From positions 2,666,001 through 2,730,000 of the forward strand of contig NZ_CP062948.1 of assembly GCF_014898175.1 (NCBI RefSeq): DNA of 64,000 nt. Direction: 5' to 3'. The stretch's first letter is position 1; the number at the start of each line of letters is the position of its first letter. This document shows, piece after piece, positions 37,469 to 46,064 of the stretch. A program made the translations under genes and the position numbers. Origin of the DNA: Bifidobacterium lemurum (GTDB lineage: Bacteria; Actinomycetota; Actinomycetes; Actinomycetales; Bifidobacteriaceae). The notes under the pieces were generated by a model that was not told the DNA's origin, did not search any database, and saw nothing but the letters and a program-made list of their open reading frames with translations.

Positions 37469-37518
37469 GATTCCGAGGGGTATTTTTGCGTTTTCCATCA
37501 AAAATACCCCTCGGAATC
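37469..37518. terminator. Bidirectional terminator between bcp and the MGMT gene
   Basis: A perfect 20-bp stem (37469-37488 with 37499-37518) with a ten-base loop contains TATTTTTG on one arm and CAAAAATA on the other. It ends both convergent transcripts. Confidence 0.92.
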
Positions 37519-37564
37519 AGAGAACAAGCGGAGCCATGGAGCCGGCTAAACGGATAAAGACGTT

Positions 37565-37912
37565 TCAGGCATCCCATTGGCAGCGACTCAGATCCACGCG
37601 CCAGCCGTCCGCGCCGGCGGATTCTCCGGATTGTTCGCTGGGCGGTATGAAGACGACGCCTTCGTCTTCCAAAAGTTCCCGCTGCACGTCGGGACCACCG
37701 AATGCGAATCCGGGCGCTAGCGATCCGTCGCGGAACACCACACGATGGCATGGGATCACGCCCGGCTCGGGATTGGAATGCAACGCGAACCCCACGAACC
37801 GCGCCGACCGTGGCGCGCCCGCGAGCGCCGCCACCTGCCCATACGTGGCGACCTTGCCTTCCGGAATCCGACGCACCACGTCATACACCCTCTGCGAAAA
37901 CGATTCAGCCAT
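37565..37912 (-). CDS. MGMT family protein, single-domain
   Basis: A 115-residue protein consisting only of the C-terminal DNA-binding domain of O6-alkylguanine-DNA alkyltransferases. RVYDVVRRIPEGKVATYGQV is the helix-turn-helix entry and VIPCHRVVFRDG near residue 53 carries the acceptor Cys motif PCHRV. Alkyltransferase-like proteins of similar size usually have Trp or another residue at that position, so this one may keep methyl-accepting activity or act as a lesion sensor. It converges with bcp. Confidence 0.85.
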   Translation of the reverse strand: MAESFSQRVYDVVRRIPEGKVATYGQVAALAGAPRSARFVGFALHSNPEPGVIPCHRVVFRDGSLAPGFAFGGPDVQRELLEDEGVVFIPPSEQSGESAGADGWRVDLSRCQWDA

Positions 37913-38054
37913 TGCTTCAGCTTATCTCAGAATCCCAGACTCAAACGCACTCGTCGTTCTGAACACGACTGCATCCGGCCACTACGAGCTCTTTGCCTTT
38001 GTTCTCCGAATGAGAGGCCTTGGCTTCGCTCGTCACGACAACGCGCCCCAACGT

Positions 38055-38144
38055 TCCAAGCGAAGCTCAACTCTCCTGTCATTCCAAGCGAAGCTCAACT
38101 CTCCTGTCATTCCGAGCGAAGCGCAGCGCAGTCGAGGAATCTCC
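38055..38144 (+). repeat. Palindromic repeat with 28-bp tandem duplication
   Basis: TTCCAAGCGAAGCTCAACTC, continuing TCCTGTCA, occurs twice in tandem, followed by a further unit GTCATTCCGAGCGAAG to AGTCGAGGAATCT. It is the same family as at 2239. It begins a 700-base stretch without intact genes. Confidence 0.65.
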
Positions 38145-38179
38145 TCCACGCAGCATCCCGCGAACTAGACTTGGCTATC

Positions 38180-38310
38180 GTGAGAATCCTGGAATCGCAG
38201 ACCGTGGGCAAACATGGCGATTTGTCATTGAACGAGGATGGTTTGTTCGTCGGAGACGCCTATGTGGCAGTGATCGACGGAGTGACATCCAAAGCCAAAT
38301 ACAATCTGCG
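38180..38310 (+). pseudogene. Truncated N-terminus of a PP2C-like phosphatase gene
   Basis: Starting at GTG, the frame reads VRILESQTVGKHGDLSLNED, then GLFVGDAYVAVIDGVTSKAK, resembling the N-terminus of PP2C-type Ser/Thr phosphatase proteins (acidic metal-site residues in NED and VIDG). Similarity stops after about 43 residues and the rest of the frame is unrelated. It is a remnant at the left edge of the BREX island. The assignment rests on motif memory only. Confidence 0.45.
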
Positions 38311-38460
38311 ACGTCCTTCGCCTGGTGTTTTGACAAAAGAAACGTTGCTGACCGCACCTACATTCGATTCATCGCCTAGGTATGATCATCTAAGCCCATT
38401 ACTTACAATGCCACAGTGCCTTGAACAGACGAATAGCCGATAGCGCATCGGTGAATGCAA

Positions 38461-38595
38461 TCCAGTTGGCACTTAAGTCGTCCAGTTGGCACCTGATTTC
38501 CGACATCGACCAGTAGGCTTACCGCCATTCCGCCATTGCTTTAATCAGCATCGTCTAAGCAAGTGCCAACTGGACAACTTAAGTGCCAACTGGAT
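38461..38595. repeat. TTGGCA/TGCCAA paired inverted element, copy B
   Basis: TCCAGTTGGCACTTAAGTCG followed by TCCAGTTGGCACC forms one arm. The other (38561-38595) is its near-perfect reverse complement, so the whole is an inverted repeat of about 34 bp per arm around a spacer of about 66 bases. Copy A lies at 3724-3852. It has no coding capacity; it could be a non-autonomous mobile element or a structured RNA. Confidence 0.7.
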
Positions 38596-38610
38596 ATACG
38601 GATGCTCTGC

Positions 38611-38913
38611 TCAGTCGAGCATCATAGCGTTCACACGATCCACGTCGAGGAACCAGTAATCCTCCGGATCCCCGCGAAGCGCGGTGAACGGTACCAGTTC
38701 AACGCCCTGCTGCGCCGCTTTCGCCATGAGATACCGACGCAATACCCAAGCATCCTCAAGATGCCGCACATTACGTAAGTTCATGACGTCCTCGATTCGA
38801 GACTCGTTCACACTAAGATCGGCCGCCACCTGCACAGGCGTCACGTCTACCAATTCGAAATTCCGCGCGAATTCCCGTCTCGTCGCAGCCTTCTGTTCAA
38901 CGTTCAAAGACAT
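38611..38913 (-). CDS. DUF2316 family protein
   Basis: A 100-residue helical protein of unknown function. It matches the DUF2316 family in layout: NVEQKAATRREFARNFELVD, then VAADLSVNESRIEDVMNL, then LEDAWVLRRYLMAKAAQQGV. The middle looks like a helix-turn-helix (VTPVQVAADLSVNESRIEDV), so DNA binding is possible. GGAGGGG sets the start at 38913. It is 62 bases behind the small zinc-ribbon gene and may or may not share its transcript. Confidence 0.7.
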   Translation of the reverse strand: MSLNVEQKAATRREFARNFELVDVTPVQVAADLSVNESRIEDVMNLRNVRHLEDAWVLRRYLMAKAAQQGVELVPFTALRGDPEDYWFLDVDRVNAMMLD

Positions 38914-38975
38914 AACCCCTCCAATCAGCTCAGCAAGCATACTCCTTTCATCGTTGCGAGCTACCCAGCTGCAGA

Positions 38976-39269
38976 CTATTTCTTAGCGAGGTTCTTGACG
39001 ACTTTTATTGCAACAGGGGCTGCTTTCTTTCCGATTGCGATCGCCGCACTGACAGCACCTGCCGCAACGACCGCCAATTCCGCATGCTTTTCATGGCGTT
39101 TTGCGGCACAATCCCTACACCTTTTGTTGGTGCAGGTGCTTTCCAGCTCGCTACCACAGTCAACACAGTAATTGACGGCGTTTCCTCCCGCGCTACCCTG
39201 GGCAGCTTGATTCGTCTCTACACCTGCACTTTCATCTTCAGTATCTGCCTTCTTCCGAAATAACTTCAT
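38976..39269 (-). CDS. Small zinc-ribbon protein
   Basis: A 97-residue protein that I do not recognise. A charged N-terminus leads to a treble-clef or zinc-ribbon site, YCVDCGSELESTCTNKRCRD followed by C, from about residue 34, and then to an Ala/Val/Lys-rich C-terminal helix (LAVVAAGAVSAAIAIGKKAA) that could be membrane-associated or amphipathic. AAGGAGG just upstream sets the start. It begins 14 bases after the larger zinc-ribbon gene ends, so the two are almost certainly co-expressed and may interact. Confidence 0.7.
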   Translation of the reverse strand: MKLFRKKADTEDESAGVETNQAAQGSAGGNAVNYCVDCGSELESTCTNKRCRDCAAKRHEKHAELAVVAAGAVSAAIAIGKKAAPVAIKVVKNLAKK

Positions 39270-39283
39270 GGGATGCCTCCTTC

Positions 39284-40456
39284 TCATTCCGTTTCGGACT
39301 TCTCCATATCCACTTGCGACGTGTCATCAACAGGCCTGTACGGCTCTAGTAAAGATACGGGAACGGATTCCAGCTCATCTACGCCGTCCAAAGCGACAAT
39401 ACGCCGTCCTATGTCTTCAAACTGATCAACCAAGCTCGGCATCTTGGCCTCCGAGGGAAGGTATGAGTTAATCGCCAACAACGTGTCACGCTCGTCAAGC
39501 CGGTTCGCTTGTATGAACTCCCGAAACTGGTCAAGACACACTTTACTGGCCTCGTTGTGCCCTAACATAGCGTAGCCGGTTCCCTCCACACGCACGGCGT
39601 TGGTGATCTGCACAAGGTCATTGAAAGCGTCCGCGGCTCTCGATCTGTTTCGTTTAGTTATTGCATCCAACGTTTTCCTATCGATACGATCATTCTCATA
39701 GGAACGAAGAGCCTTCACGTTCTCACTGAAATTACGCATCAACGTACGTTTCGCATCCGTAGCGGACGAAATCGCTTGTATCATAAGCGTTTCTCGCAGC
39801 CGTGAATCTTCAATCACACGTGCTTGCATGAGTTTATCCCATGCTCCATCAGCAAGCGCCAGTCGATCGTTCTGCAGATCAATGCGAATTCCTTCAATCT
39901 GGTCACTAAGACTATGCACTTCAGCAAGCACAGCAGCAATAGCGACCTGCGTCTGCAAATGACGCAGAGAGTCAGTCACATCCGGAGGAATCTTTTCCCA
40001 GTCAAGCCTAACCTGTTTGTAATACTTGCCTTTCTCGTCAAGAACATGCGGCAGAATTTGTCCATTCTTGTCTAAGCCAAAGCGCAGCTCATTCGATTGA
40101 ACTTTTTTCATGATTTCAGCAGGGAGATTGGCCACGAGCTTTGCTTGCTCCTTGCCAAGCGATTGTTTAATCGAATCAGCTAAAGCTGGCGCAACAGTTT
40201 GTACAAGTTCCCAGTTGCCAAGAAACCCGAACAGACGTCGACGCGCCTCTACCGGCATATCTATCAGCTCGGGCGTCAGAGTTTTACTACTAGGATTCCA
40301 GCGTTCAATCTCGATTTGGAACCTGGGGACCATCTCGTATGATGATTGCTTTGCAATGGCCGTTGAAGGATCATCCCCTACATAGCCGCATTGCGGGCAT
40401 GACAAGGCCCTATTCGAAATATTGGTCCCACATCCTGGGCACATGATCATGGTCAT
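39284..40456 (-). CDS. Zinc-ribbon and coiled-coil protein of unknown function
   Basis: A 390-residue protein. The N-terminus is a two-knuckle zinc ribbon (CPGCGTNISNRALSCPQCGY, residues 6-25). A region of mixed structure follows to about 150. The rest is mainly helical, with LQTQVAIAAVLAEVHSLSDQ near 175 and long charged helices to about 300. The C-terminal 40 residues are acidic. I see no catalytic motif and no membrane segment. It lies 45 bases after the membrane-protein gene behind brxL and 14 bases before the small zinc-ribbon gene, so it is probably part of the BREX transcript tail. Confidence 0.7.
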   Translation of the reverse strand: MTMIMCPGCGTNISNRALSCPQCGYVGDDPSTAIAKQSSYEMVPRFQIEIERWNPSSKTLTPELIDMPVEARRRLFGFLGNWELVQTVAPALADSIKQSLGKEQAKLVANLPAEIMKKVQSNELRFGLDKNGQILPHVLDEKGKYYKQVRLDWEKIPPDVTDSLRHLQTQVAIAAVLAEVHSLSDQIEGIRIDLQNDRLALADGAWDKLMQARVIEDSRLRETLMIQAISSATDAKRTLMRNFSENVKALRSYENDRIDRKTLDAITKRNRSRAADAFNDLVQITNAVRVEGTGYAMLGHNEASKVCLDQFREFIQANRLDERDTLLAINSYLPSEAKMPSLVDQFEDIGRRIVALDGVDELESVPVSLLEPYRPVDDTSQVDMEKSETE

Positions 40457-40501
40457 GACGTTTTCTCTTTCAATTACGAGTAGTACGGCACCGTTATAGC
40501 T

Positions 40502-41146
40502 TTACCGTCTTAATTCACCTAAGTGTGTGGAAATGCTCCGAAGCGCATACTCAATGTTCTTCATCTGGTCTGCATCCTTAGACCCATATCTTGTTCTACC
40601 CTTCCCCGGTACAAGAATAGGCGGAGTCATACAATCATACGGACAATAGTCCTCATAGAACACTGTCTGCTCTTCACGAACCCACCGATAGTTCACAACA
40701 ATGGTTCCGTACAAGGGCGCTCCCTGCGTCACCACTTTGTTTTCAGAGATAATCCAGCAAATCCGCTTATGCATTCCCGGCATAAGATCAAATCCATCCG
40801 CCATCAATCGTTCCAGATGTTCTTTCAAATATGAATTTTCGTCTTCCCCAATAAGAGCACCATCTTTCAAAGATATTTTCACCTGTCTTGCTGCCGTTCC
40901 GCCACTGTTCACGATTAACAAGTCCCATGTCCCCTGAACGTTGGAAACACTTGGAACAACATCCAAACTAATATAGGGGCGATTACGGTCTTCGCTTTCT
41001 CTCTTGGCTTGTGCCGACGAATCTCTCATTTGCTTAGAAGCAAGATGAATCTGCCAAGCGGCGAAAAACAAAGTGCCAACGACTCCGACAGCACTGACTA
41101 TTGCGCAGACTGCCTGAACAATGTCTGTCCAGCTTGGTGAGCACAT
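40502..41146 (-). CDS. Membrane-anchored protein downstream of brxL
   Basis: A 214-residue protein I do not recognise. One hydrophobic helix near the N-terminus (IVQAVCAIVSAVGVVGTLFF) is followed by a short coiled helix and a soluble domain of alternating strands (RPYISLDVVPSV; WDLLIVNSGGTAARQVKISL; APLYGTIVVNYRWV). The NSGGTAARQV segment recalls a beta-sandwich domain common after single anchors. Its start codon is only 7 bases from the brxL stop, which strongly suggests the same transcript. The role in defence is inference. Confidence 0.7.
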   Translation of the reverse strand: MCSPSWTDIVQAVCAIVSAVGVVGTLFFAAWQIHLASKQMRDSSAQAKRESEDRNRPYISLDVVPSVSNVQGTWDLLIVNSGGTAARQVKISLKDGALIGEDENSYLKEHLERLMADGFDLMPGMHKRICWIISENKVVTQGAPLYGTIVVNYRWVREEQTVFYEDYCPYDCMTPPILVPGKGRTRYGSKDADQMKNIEYALRSISTHLGELRR

Positions 41147-41153
41147 TGCTCTC

Positions 41154-43430
41154 TCACTTCCTCATATACGTGATTTCGAAGTTTTTGACGCGGCGAAGCT
41201 TTTGTTGCCTGATAAGCGGATTAAACCAATCACGATCCGCAATAGGTTGGAAGATATCGAGACCCCGGCCGAGGATGATACGCCAACCGGTGTCGGCTAC
41301 GATGGATCGATCATGGCCTGAATCATCGAATTCCCAGGTAAGCATAATTCCAAACGGAGCAAAGTTAGTCTGTATCTCCGTTAGCTGATCTATCTGCTGG
41401 TCAACATGCTGCTCGTCGGAATGCCCAGTGATGAGGTGGACGTGGATCTCTTCGGTATGATCAGAAAAATTGAATACCGTTTCGAGGAATTCCGCCAAAT
41501 TACGCATCTGATAGGGCATACGAATATATTGATCCTTGAGCGTGATACTCGTAGCTCCAGCGAGATGGCAGCCAAACAATTTATCGTAAGTCACATTCCG
41601 CTGACTCTCTTTAAACTCCCAATGGCCTTCTTGGGCAGCGGCGGCGGCTCGTTCCAGAGGAGACAACGTTTTGACGGGCTGCGTCGGTTCTGACTGCTCT
41701 GGGCTAGCAGTCTGAGAGTTCTCCGCCCGTCGCACTTCAGCCGTATCAGACTCGCCTTCGCCGGCACCATTCTGTATTGCCGCCGATTTCCGTTCACTCA
41801 TATCAGATTCGACCAACACATCAGTGATGTTGGATGTTTTTTGCGGCTCCGCTGCTACACCGACTTCATGTGTAGCAGCATTGACATTTTCAGGTTGATC
41901 TCCAAGCTCAGAGAACTCCGTCTCATCAGCAGCAGATCCACCGCGCCAATACAGTTCCGGATAATCATCCTCTTCCAGAGTATGTACAGCGATTGGTTGA
42001 TCAGAGCCAACGCGCGTATAGCTGAAGTCCACTTCCACCATGGTGGAGTCGATGCGGCACAGTTGGTCTTTAACTCGCTTGCGCCCCTCGATAGCGCAGC
42101 GCAGCAACGGCTCCATCTGTTCGGCGGTTGCTTTTCCATCGGGGTACAAGAGCTTCATCAAGCCTGAGAAGGTCTTGTCAACTCCGTCTTTATCTCGCGT
42201 GGAGATTGAAGGCGACAAGGTGAAATATTTGCGATACGCAGTGCCGTAGTCCTCGTTGCGCAGGTTATGCAAGATTTCCGCTAGATAATCCACCACGAAT
42301 CCGTAGCCTCGTGTGAACATTTCTGAACGGATTTGTTCGAATTCCCAACCCGGCAAGTAACAGTGAATACGATCAAGGAAGGCCGGATCATGGTACTGCG
42401 CGGGCAGTTCCTCGAACAGGTCAGAGTTCTTGAGCATGTATGGCACGTTGTGCGATGTGTTACCCACGAACACCATGCTCGCCTCGCCATGCAGAACATT
42501 GTTGCCGCGCGAGAACGATTTGTTGGCCATGTAATTCTTCATGATGTCCACGAGATCTTTGCCGGCCTTTTTAGCTCGTCCCGCGAACTCGTCGAACGCA
42601 ACCGTATCCCAGTAACCGACCAAACCCATGCGTCCGTTCGCGTTGTTCACGAACAGTTTGGCGACCGTGACCTCGCCACCGGAAATCAGCATGCCGTGCG
42701 GCGAGAACTCCGAGTAAATATGAGATTTACCCGTCCCCTTTGGCCCTAATTCAACCAGGTTATAGTTGCGTTCCACGAAGGGAATCATGCGCACCAAGTG
42801 CAGCATCTTCGCCCGTTCGGAAAACAGCTCAGGGTTGAAGCCAATCGACTGCATGAGCAGATTAATCCATTCCGAATCGGTGAAGTGAGATCGCACTGCC
42901 ACATAATTCTCGCGATCGTCATACGACATCTGCACAGGCATAAGCCGGTGCAGACGCCAAGGCACCTCATCCTTCTCGCCGGAATAGGCATACACCAGCA
43001 TGCACATACACCAAATGCCTGTAACCAACAGTTTCGGATTGTCTTTTACAGTCTGAGCGTCCACGACCACCCGCGATATGCCGAGGTTTTCAAAAGTCGC
43101 CTCATACTGGTCGAGCTTTTCGTTAAGAGCCACCTGCACTTTGTCGATAACCTGATAGCGGCCCTTTTCGCGAATCTTCGACTGAATCAGATTCGCTTCC
43201 TCACGATGCACGTAGTTTTCGGATAATATCTTTCGAACTCGGCCCACGCCAGACTCGATGGTCGCTGAGTCCGTGGTTGTGGCGTATTTACTCAGCAGGT
43301 ATTCCAGCACGTACGAGGGCACCAAGGCATTACCTCTGACCTCACTCACCAAGTCTTTACGAACCGTGTATCCAGAAAACTCATCCGTAATCTTGCGATC
43401 CAACGCGCCCAGCTGAGACTCATCCGTCAT
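41154..43430 (-). CDS. brxL: BREX protein BrxL, with MIT_C-like C-terminus
   Basis: A 758-residue AAA+ protein of type 1 BREX. The N-terminal region (LDRKITDEFSGYTVRKDLVS; VPSYVLEYLLSKY) is typical of BrxL. Walker A is LGPKGTGKSHIYSEFSPHGM near residue 232 and Walker B is WDTVAFDEFAG. SMVFVGNTSHNVPYM is the sensor I region. After residue about 480 comes a low-complexity acidic linker, then a domain from about 613 (SITLKDQYIRMPYQMRNLAE; GWRIILGRGLDIFQ) that closely resembles the MIT_C phospholipase D-like fold. I do not see a Lon Ser/Lys dyad. It starts 13 bases behind pglZ. Confidence 0.92.
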   Translation of the reverse strand: MTDESQLGALDRKITDEFSGYTVRKDLVSEVRGNALVPSYVLEYLLSKYATTTDSATIESGVGRVRKILSENYVHREEANLIQSKIREKGRYQVIDKVQVALNEKLDQYEATFENLGISRVVVDAQTVKDNPKLLVTGIWCMCMLVYAYSGEKDEVPWRLHRLMPVQMSYDDRENYVAVRSHFTDSEWINLLMQSIGFNPELFSERAKMLHLVRMIPFVERNYNLVELGPKGTGKSHIYSEFSPHGMLISGGEVTVAKLFVNNANGRMGLVGYWDTVAFDEFAGRAKKAGKDLVDIMKNYMANKSFSRGNNVLHGEASMVFVGNTSHNVPYMLKNSDLFEELPAQYHDPAFLDRIHCYLPGWEFEQIRSEMFTRGYGFVVDYLAEILHNLRNEDYGTAYRKYFTLSPSISTRDKDGVDKTFSGLMKLLYPDGKATAEQMEPLLRCAIEGRKRVKDQLCRIDSTMVEVDFSYTRVGSDQPIAVHTLEEDDYPELYWRGGSAADETEFSELGDQPENVNAATHEVGVAAEPQKTSNITDVLVESDMSERKSAAIQNGAGEGESDTAEVRRAENSQTASPEQSEPTQPVKTLSPLERAAAAAQEGHWEFKESQRNVTYDKLFGCHLAGATSITLKDQYIRMPYQMRNLAEFLETVFNFSDHTEEIHVHLITGHSDEQHVDQQIDQLTEIQTNFAPFGIMLTWEFDDSGHDRSIVADTGWRIILGRGLDIFQPIADRDWFNPLIRQQKLRRVKNFEITYMRK

Positions 43431-43443
43431 CGTCTACCTCCGC

Positions 43444-46050
43444 TTACATGAAATCAAATCCGTCGTCTGCGACCAAGCCACGCTTCAGCAGATATACCGC
43501 CTTCTGTTCCAGCGTCTTCATTTGGTTGGTTCCCTTGATCTGCTCACGCACGCGCAATTCGACGTTAGAACCATTGCATGCGTCCGCATCGCTGGTAAGA
43601 ACCAAGGTGGCGAATGCATGCCGATTGGCAATCTGCTTGTCCGCCATGTCGAAAGCCACCGGGGTTTCGTTGGAGATTAGAGTGTTTCCGCTCCACAGTC
43701 CGACGAACACGGTTCGCGGTAAGATTTTACTCTCCACTGGTTCATCCTGTACAAGCTCCACAGTCAATTGACCGGTGGTGATGCGATCGTTTTTCTGTAG
43801 GATACGGAAATCAACCGGTCGAGCATCGCCAGCGGCGGTTCGCCCCTTATTGACATGCACCACGGGAACTACGATCTCCTGCAGTGAGGCGCCACCATGC
43901 ACATACCGCACTCCCGTGCCCTGCTTACGCAATCTCAAAATCGAGTTGGGAATCTGCACCGTCAGGCCTTTGTCTGATTGAGTAAGACCGAGTTGTTCTC
44001 CGGTAAAAGTGATGAAGGCGCGGTTAGGAGCCAGATTACGTCCGACAGAGAAACGACGTGCCTTCACCCAGACTTCATCCCCTTGAGGCTGCTCACTCAG
44101 CCACTCGGGATTCTCCACATCATGGTCTTGATAGAGGAAACCATGATCTGCAGTGACAATCATGTTGCTGACATTTGCATTGGCCAGTTTCTTGATTATC
44201 TTGACTAGCTCATCGATGGCCTGGCTGCAAGCGTCGAAGGTTCCAGATTCCGTCTTGTCTGAATCACCAACCGCATCGATACGGTTGTGGTAGACATACA
44301 GCGTATTGCAGGACTTCACCAAATCCCTCGCACCATCACGGTCAAGGGCCATGAAGTCGTCATATTGAATGGCATGACCGTCTACTCTGTTAAGAATACC
44401 GTCCCGATTTTCCGTGCCGGTCGCGCTATGCCCATCCACAACAGCGCGATAATGATCCGATTCGCTCAAGGACAGCGTGTCATGCGGTAGTAAGGCCGCC
44501 ATACCAAGCTGCGTATATGACGGCAGCACACTGCATTGCGCCGATATCCCAGCACTGTATCGATTTTCTGCACTGATTGCGTCAGACAGCTCCTCCGCCA
44601 CCTCATAACGCAGCGCATCAGAGATAATCACCGCTATCTTCTTGCCAGATTTGATGCGCGGCTGCACTTCCCTACGATAGAAATCGCGCTGCGAGGGAAC
44701 ACTGTCAATAGTCCATGAAGACAACGTATCAATCTGTTGCTGCCACGCCTGCCCCAGAGCCCTCTGGAATGTCGTATAAGAGTTCTCTAATTCTTGCCGA
44801 ATCACGGGCACATCATCATCCGCGGAACGCCAAGCAATGGTGAACCGCCGATAGGCTTGATCCACCGCATACAGACGATCACGATACAATACAAAGCCCT
44901 GTTCCGCACTGTTGATGTCATCGATGAGAGGCGGACCATCATCCAGCTCACGACGCAGTACACTCGCAGCAGCAATTGCCTCATATTTTGCGCGGAAATC
45001 GCTGAACCACAAGCCAGAGCGACGCTCGGCGATGATTTTACGTACCATGTCGGCAGGGAGTGAATGCGCGGCAAGCCGTTCGTACATCCGTCCGATCAAC
45101 GCACTGTCCACAGCGCGAAACACACCATGCGGCAGAAGCTCGTCAATATCCAAATCCTGCACTTCGGCATGAATCATCAGATCATCAGCTGCTTCGTCGG
45201 ATAACGCCTTGAATGCATCTTCGAAAGTGCGGTCGTTACGCCAAGATTCAAAATCGCGTCGGATGTTCGCATAAACGTCTGTGCTGGACGATTCTGTGAT
45301 GAATCCTTGCCATGCCAGTCGGAACAGCCATAGCATGAAGTCTTTCACCGACGCTTTACCGCCAGAAGCAGGTTCGTATCGATAAATGAGGCCTGTGCCT
45401 GTCCAATGAAATTCGGACAACCCCATACGTTCAATTGCCATGATGCCGGATTCATCGCCATCGGCGTATTGTTCCAGCAACGCACGCCAAATATCCTGCA
45501 GGCTGTGTTTGCCGTCCCTCAATCCAAGTAGCACAGCAATCATCTTGGCTTGGAATATTTTCTCATCGTCAGAGGCGTTCAGCAGAGCCGACAGTTTGTT
45601 CACACGGCTGTCGCTGTCAAAGAACTTTGTGGTGCGACGCATCACGTCCAGCCATTTGGACTGCGTATCCGGCGTGGTTGTCGGCAAGACCTCAGTGGCG
45701 ATCATCGAGAGCTTGTCGGCCGAAAAGACGGGACCATATGCCAGTTCGAGATCCAGCAGCCAATCGTCTTTAGTTGGTCTGATCTCCTCCTCTGGCACAT
45801 AGACCAGGAACTTAGCTGTCGGAGCCTCCCTAAACATGCGGTAACGCACATTGAACGGGTTATGTTCAATCCGGATGAATCGAACGTCCTGCAGAACAGG
45901 CACAGAGGCGGACTCCCCTACCAGGCCCTCGACCGTGTCGGCATATTGATTTTTCTCATCGCGCCAAAATACAATGCGGCCACGTTCGCCGTTGCGACTG
46001 AATCGCTCTGCTAAGAGTCTCGAAATCTGATCAAGCTCACTCATGTACAT
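43444..46050 (-). CDS. pglZ: BREX-1 phosphatase PglZ, type A
   Basis: An 868-residue protein of the alkaline phosphatase superfamily and a BREX core component. The metal-binding core has KIAVIISDALRYEVAEELSD near residue 505 and SNMIVTADHGFLYQDHD near 640. FVYVPEEE-like text (KFLVYVPEEEIRPTKDDWLL) near 85 marks the N-terminal domain of type A PglZ. The start at 46050 is ten bases after GAGAAG; an ATG two codons later and a TTG six codons earlier are also in frame. It lies 14 bases behind the Abi gene and directly before brxL. Confidence 0.92.
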   Translation of the reverse strand: MYMSELDQISRLLAERFSRNGERGRIVFWRDEKNQYADTVEGLVGESASVPVLQDVRFIRIEHNPFNVRYRMFREAPTAKFLVYVPEEEIRPTKDDWLLDLELAYGPVFSADKLSMIATEVLPTTTPDTQSKWLDVMRRTTKFFDSDSRVNKLSALLNASDDEKIFQAKMIAVLLGLRDGKHSLQDIWRALLEQYADGDESGIMAIERMGLSEFHWTGTGLIYRYEPASGGKASVKDFMLWLFRLAWQGFITESSSTDVYANIRRDFESWRNDRTFEDAFKALSDEAADDLMIHAEVQDLDIDELLPHGVFRAVDSALIGRMYERLAAHSLPADMVRKIIAERRSGLWFSDFRAKYEAIAAASVLRRELDDGPPLIDDINSAEQGFVLYRDRLYAVDQAYRRFTIAWRSADDDVPVIRQELENSYTTFQRALGQAWQQQIDTLSSWTIDSVPSQRDFYRREVQPRIKSGKKIAVIISDALRYEVAEELSDAISAENRYSAGISAQCSVLPSYTQLGMAALLPHDTLSLSESDHYRAVVDGHSATGTENRDGILNRVDGHAIQYDDFMALDRDGARDLVKSCNTLYVYHNRIDAVGDSDKTESGTFDACSQAIDELVKIIKKLANANVSNMIVTADHGFLYQDHDVENPEWLSEQPQGDEVWVKARRFSVGRNLAPNRAFITFTGEQLGLTQSDKGLTVQIPNSILRLRKQGTGVRYVHGGASLQEIVVPVVHVNKGRTAAGDARPVDFRILQKNDRITTGQLTVELVQDEPVESKILPRTVFVGLWSGNTLISNETPVAFDMADKQIANRHAFATLVLTSDADACNGSNVELRVREQIKGTNQMKTLEQKAVYLLKRGLVADDGFDFM

Positions 46051-46064
46051 CACCCGACATCTTC

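Noticed and set aside
37745..38443. 232-codon plus-strand frame
   Set aside because: Most of it is antisense to the MGMT gene or translated repeat; only the PP2C-like segment is supported.
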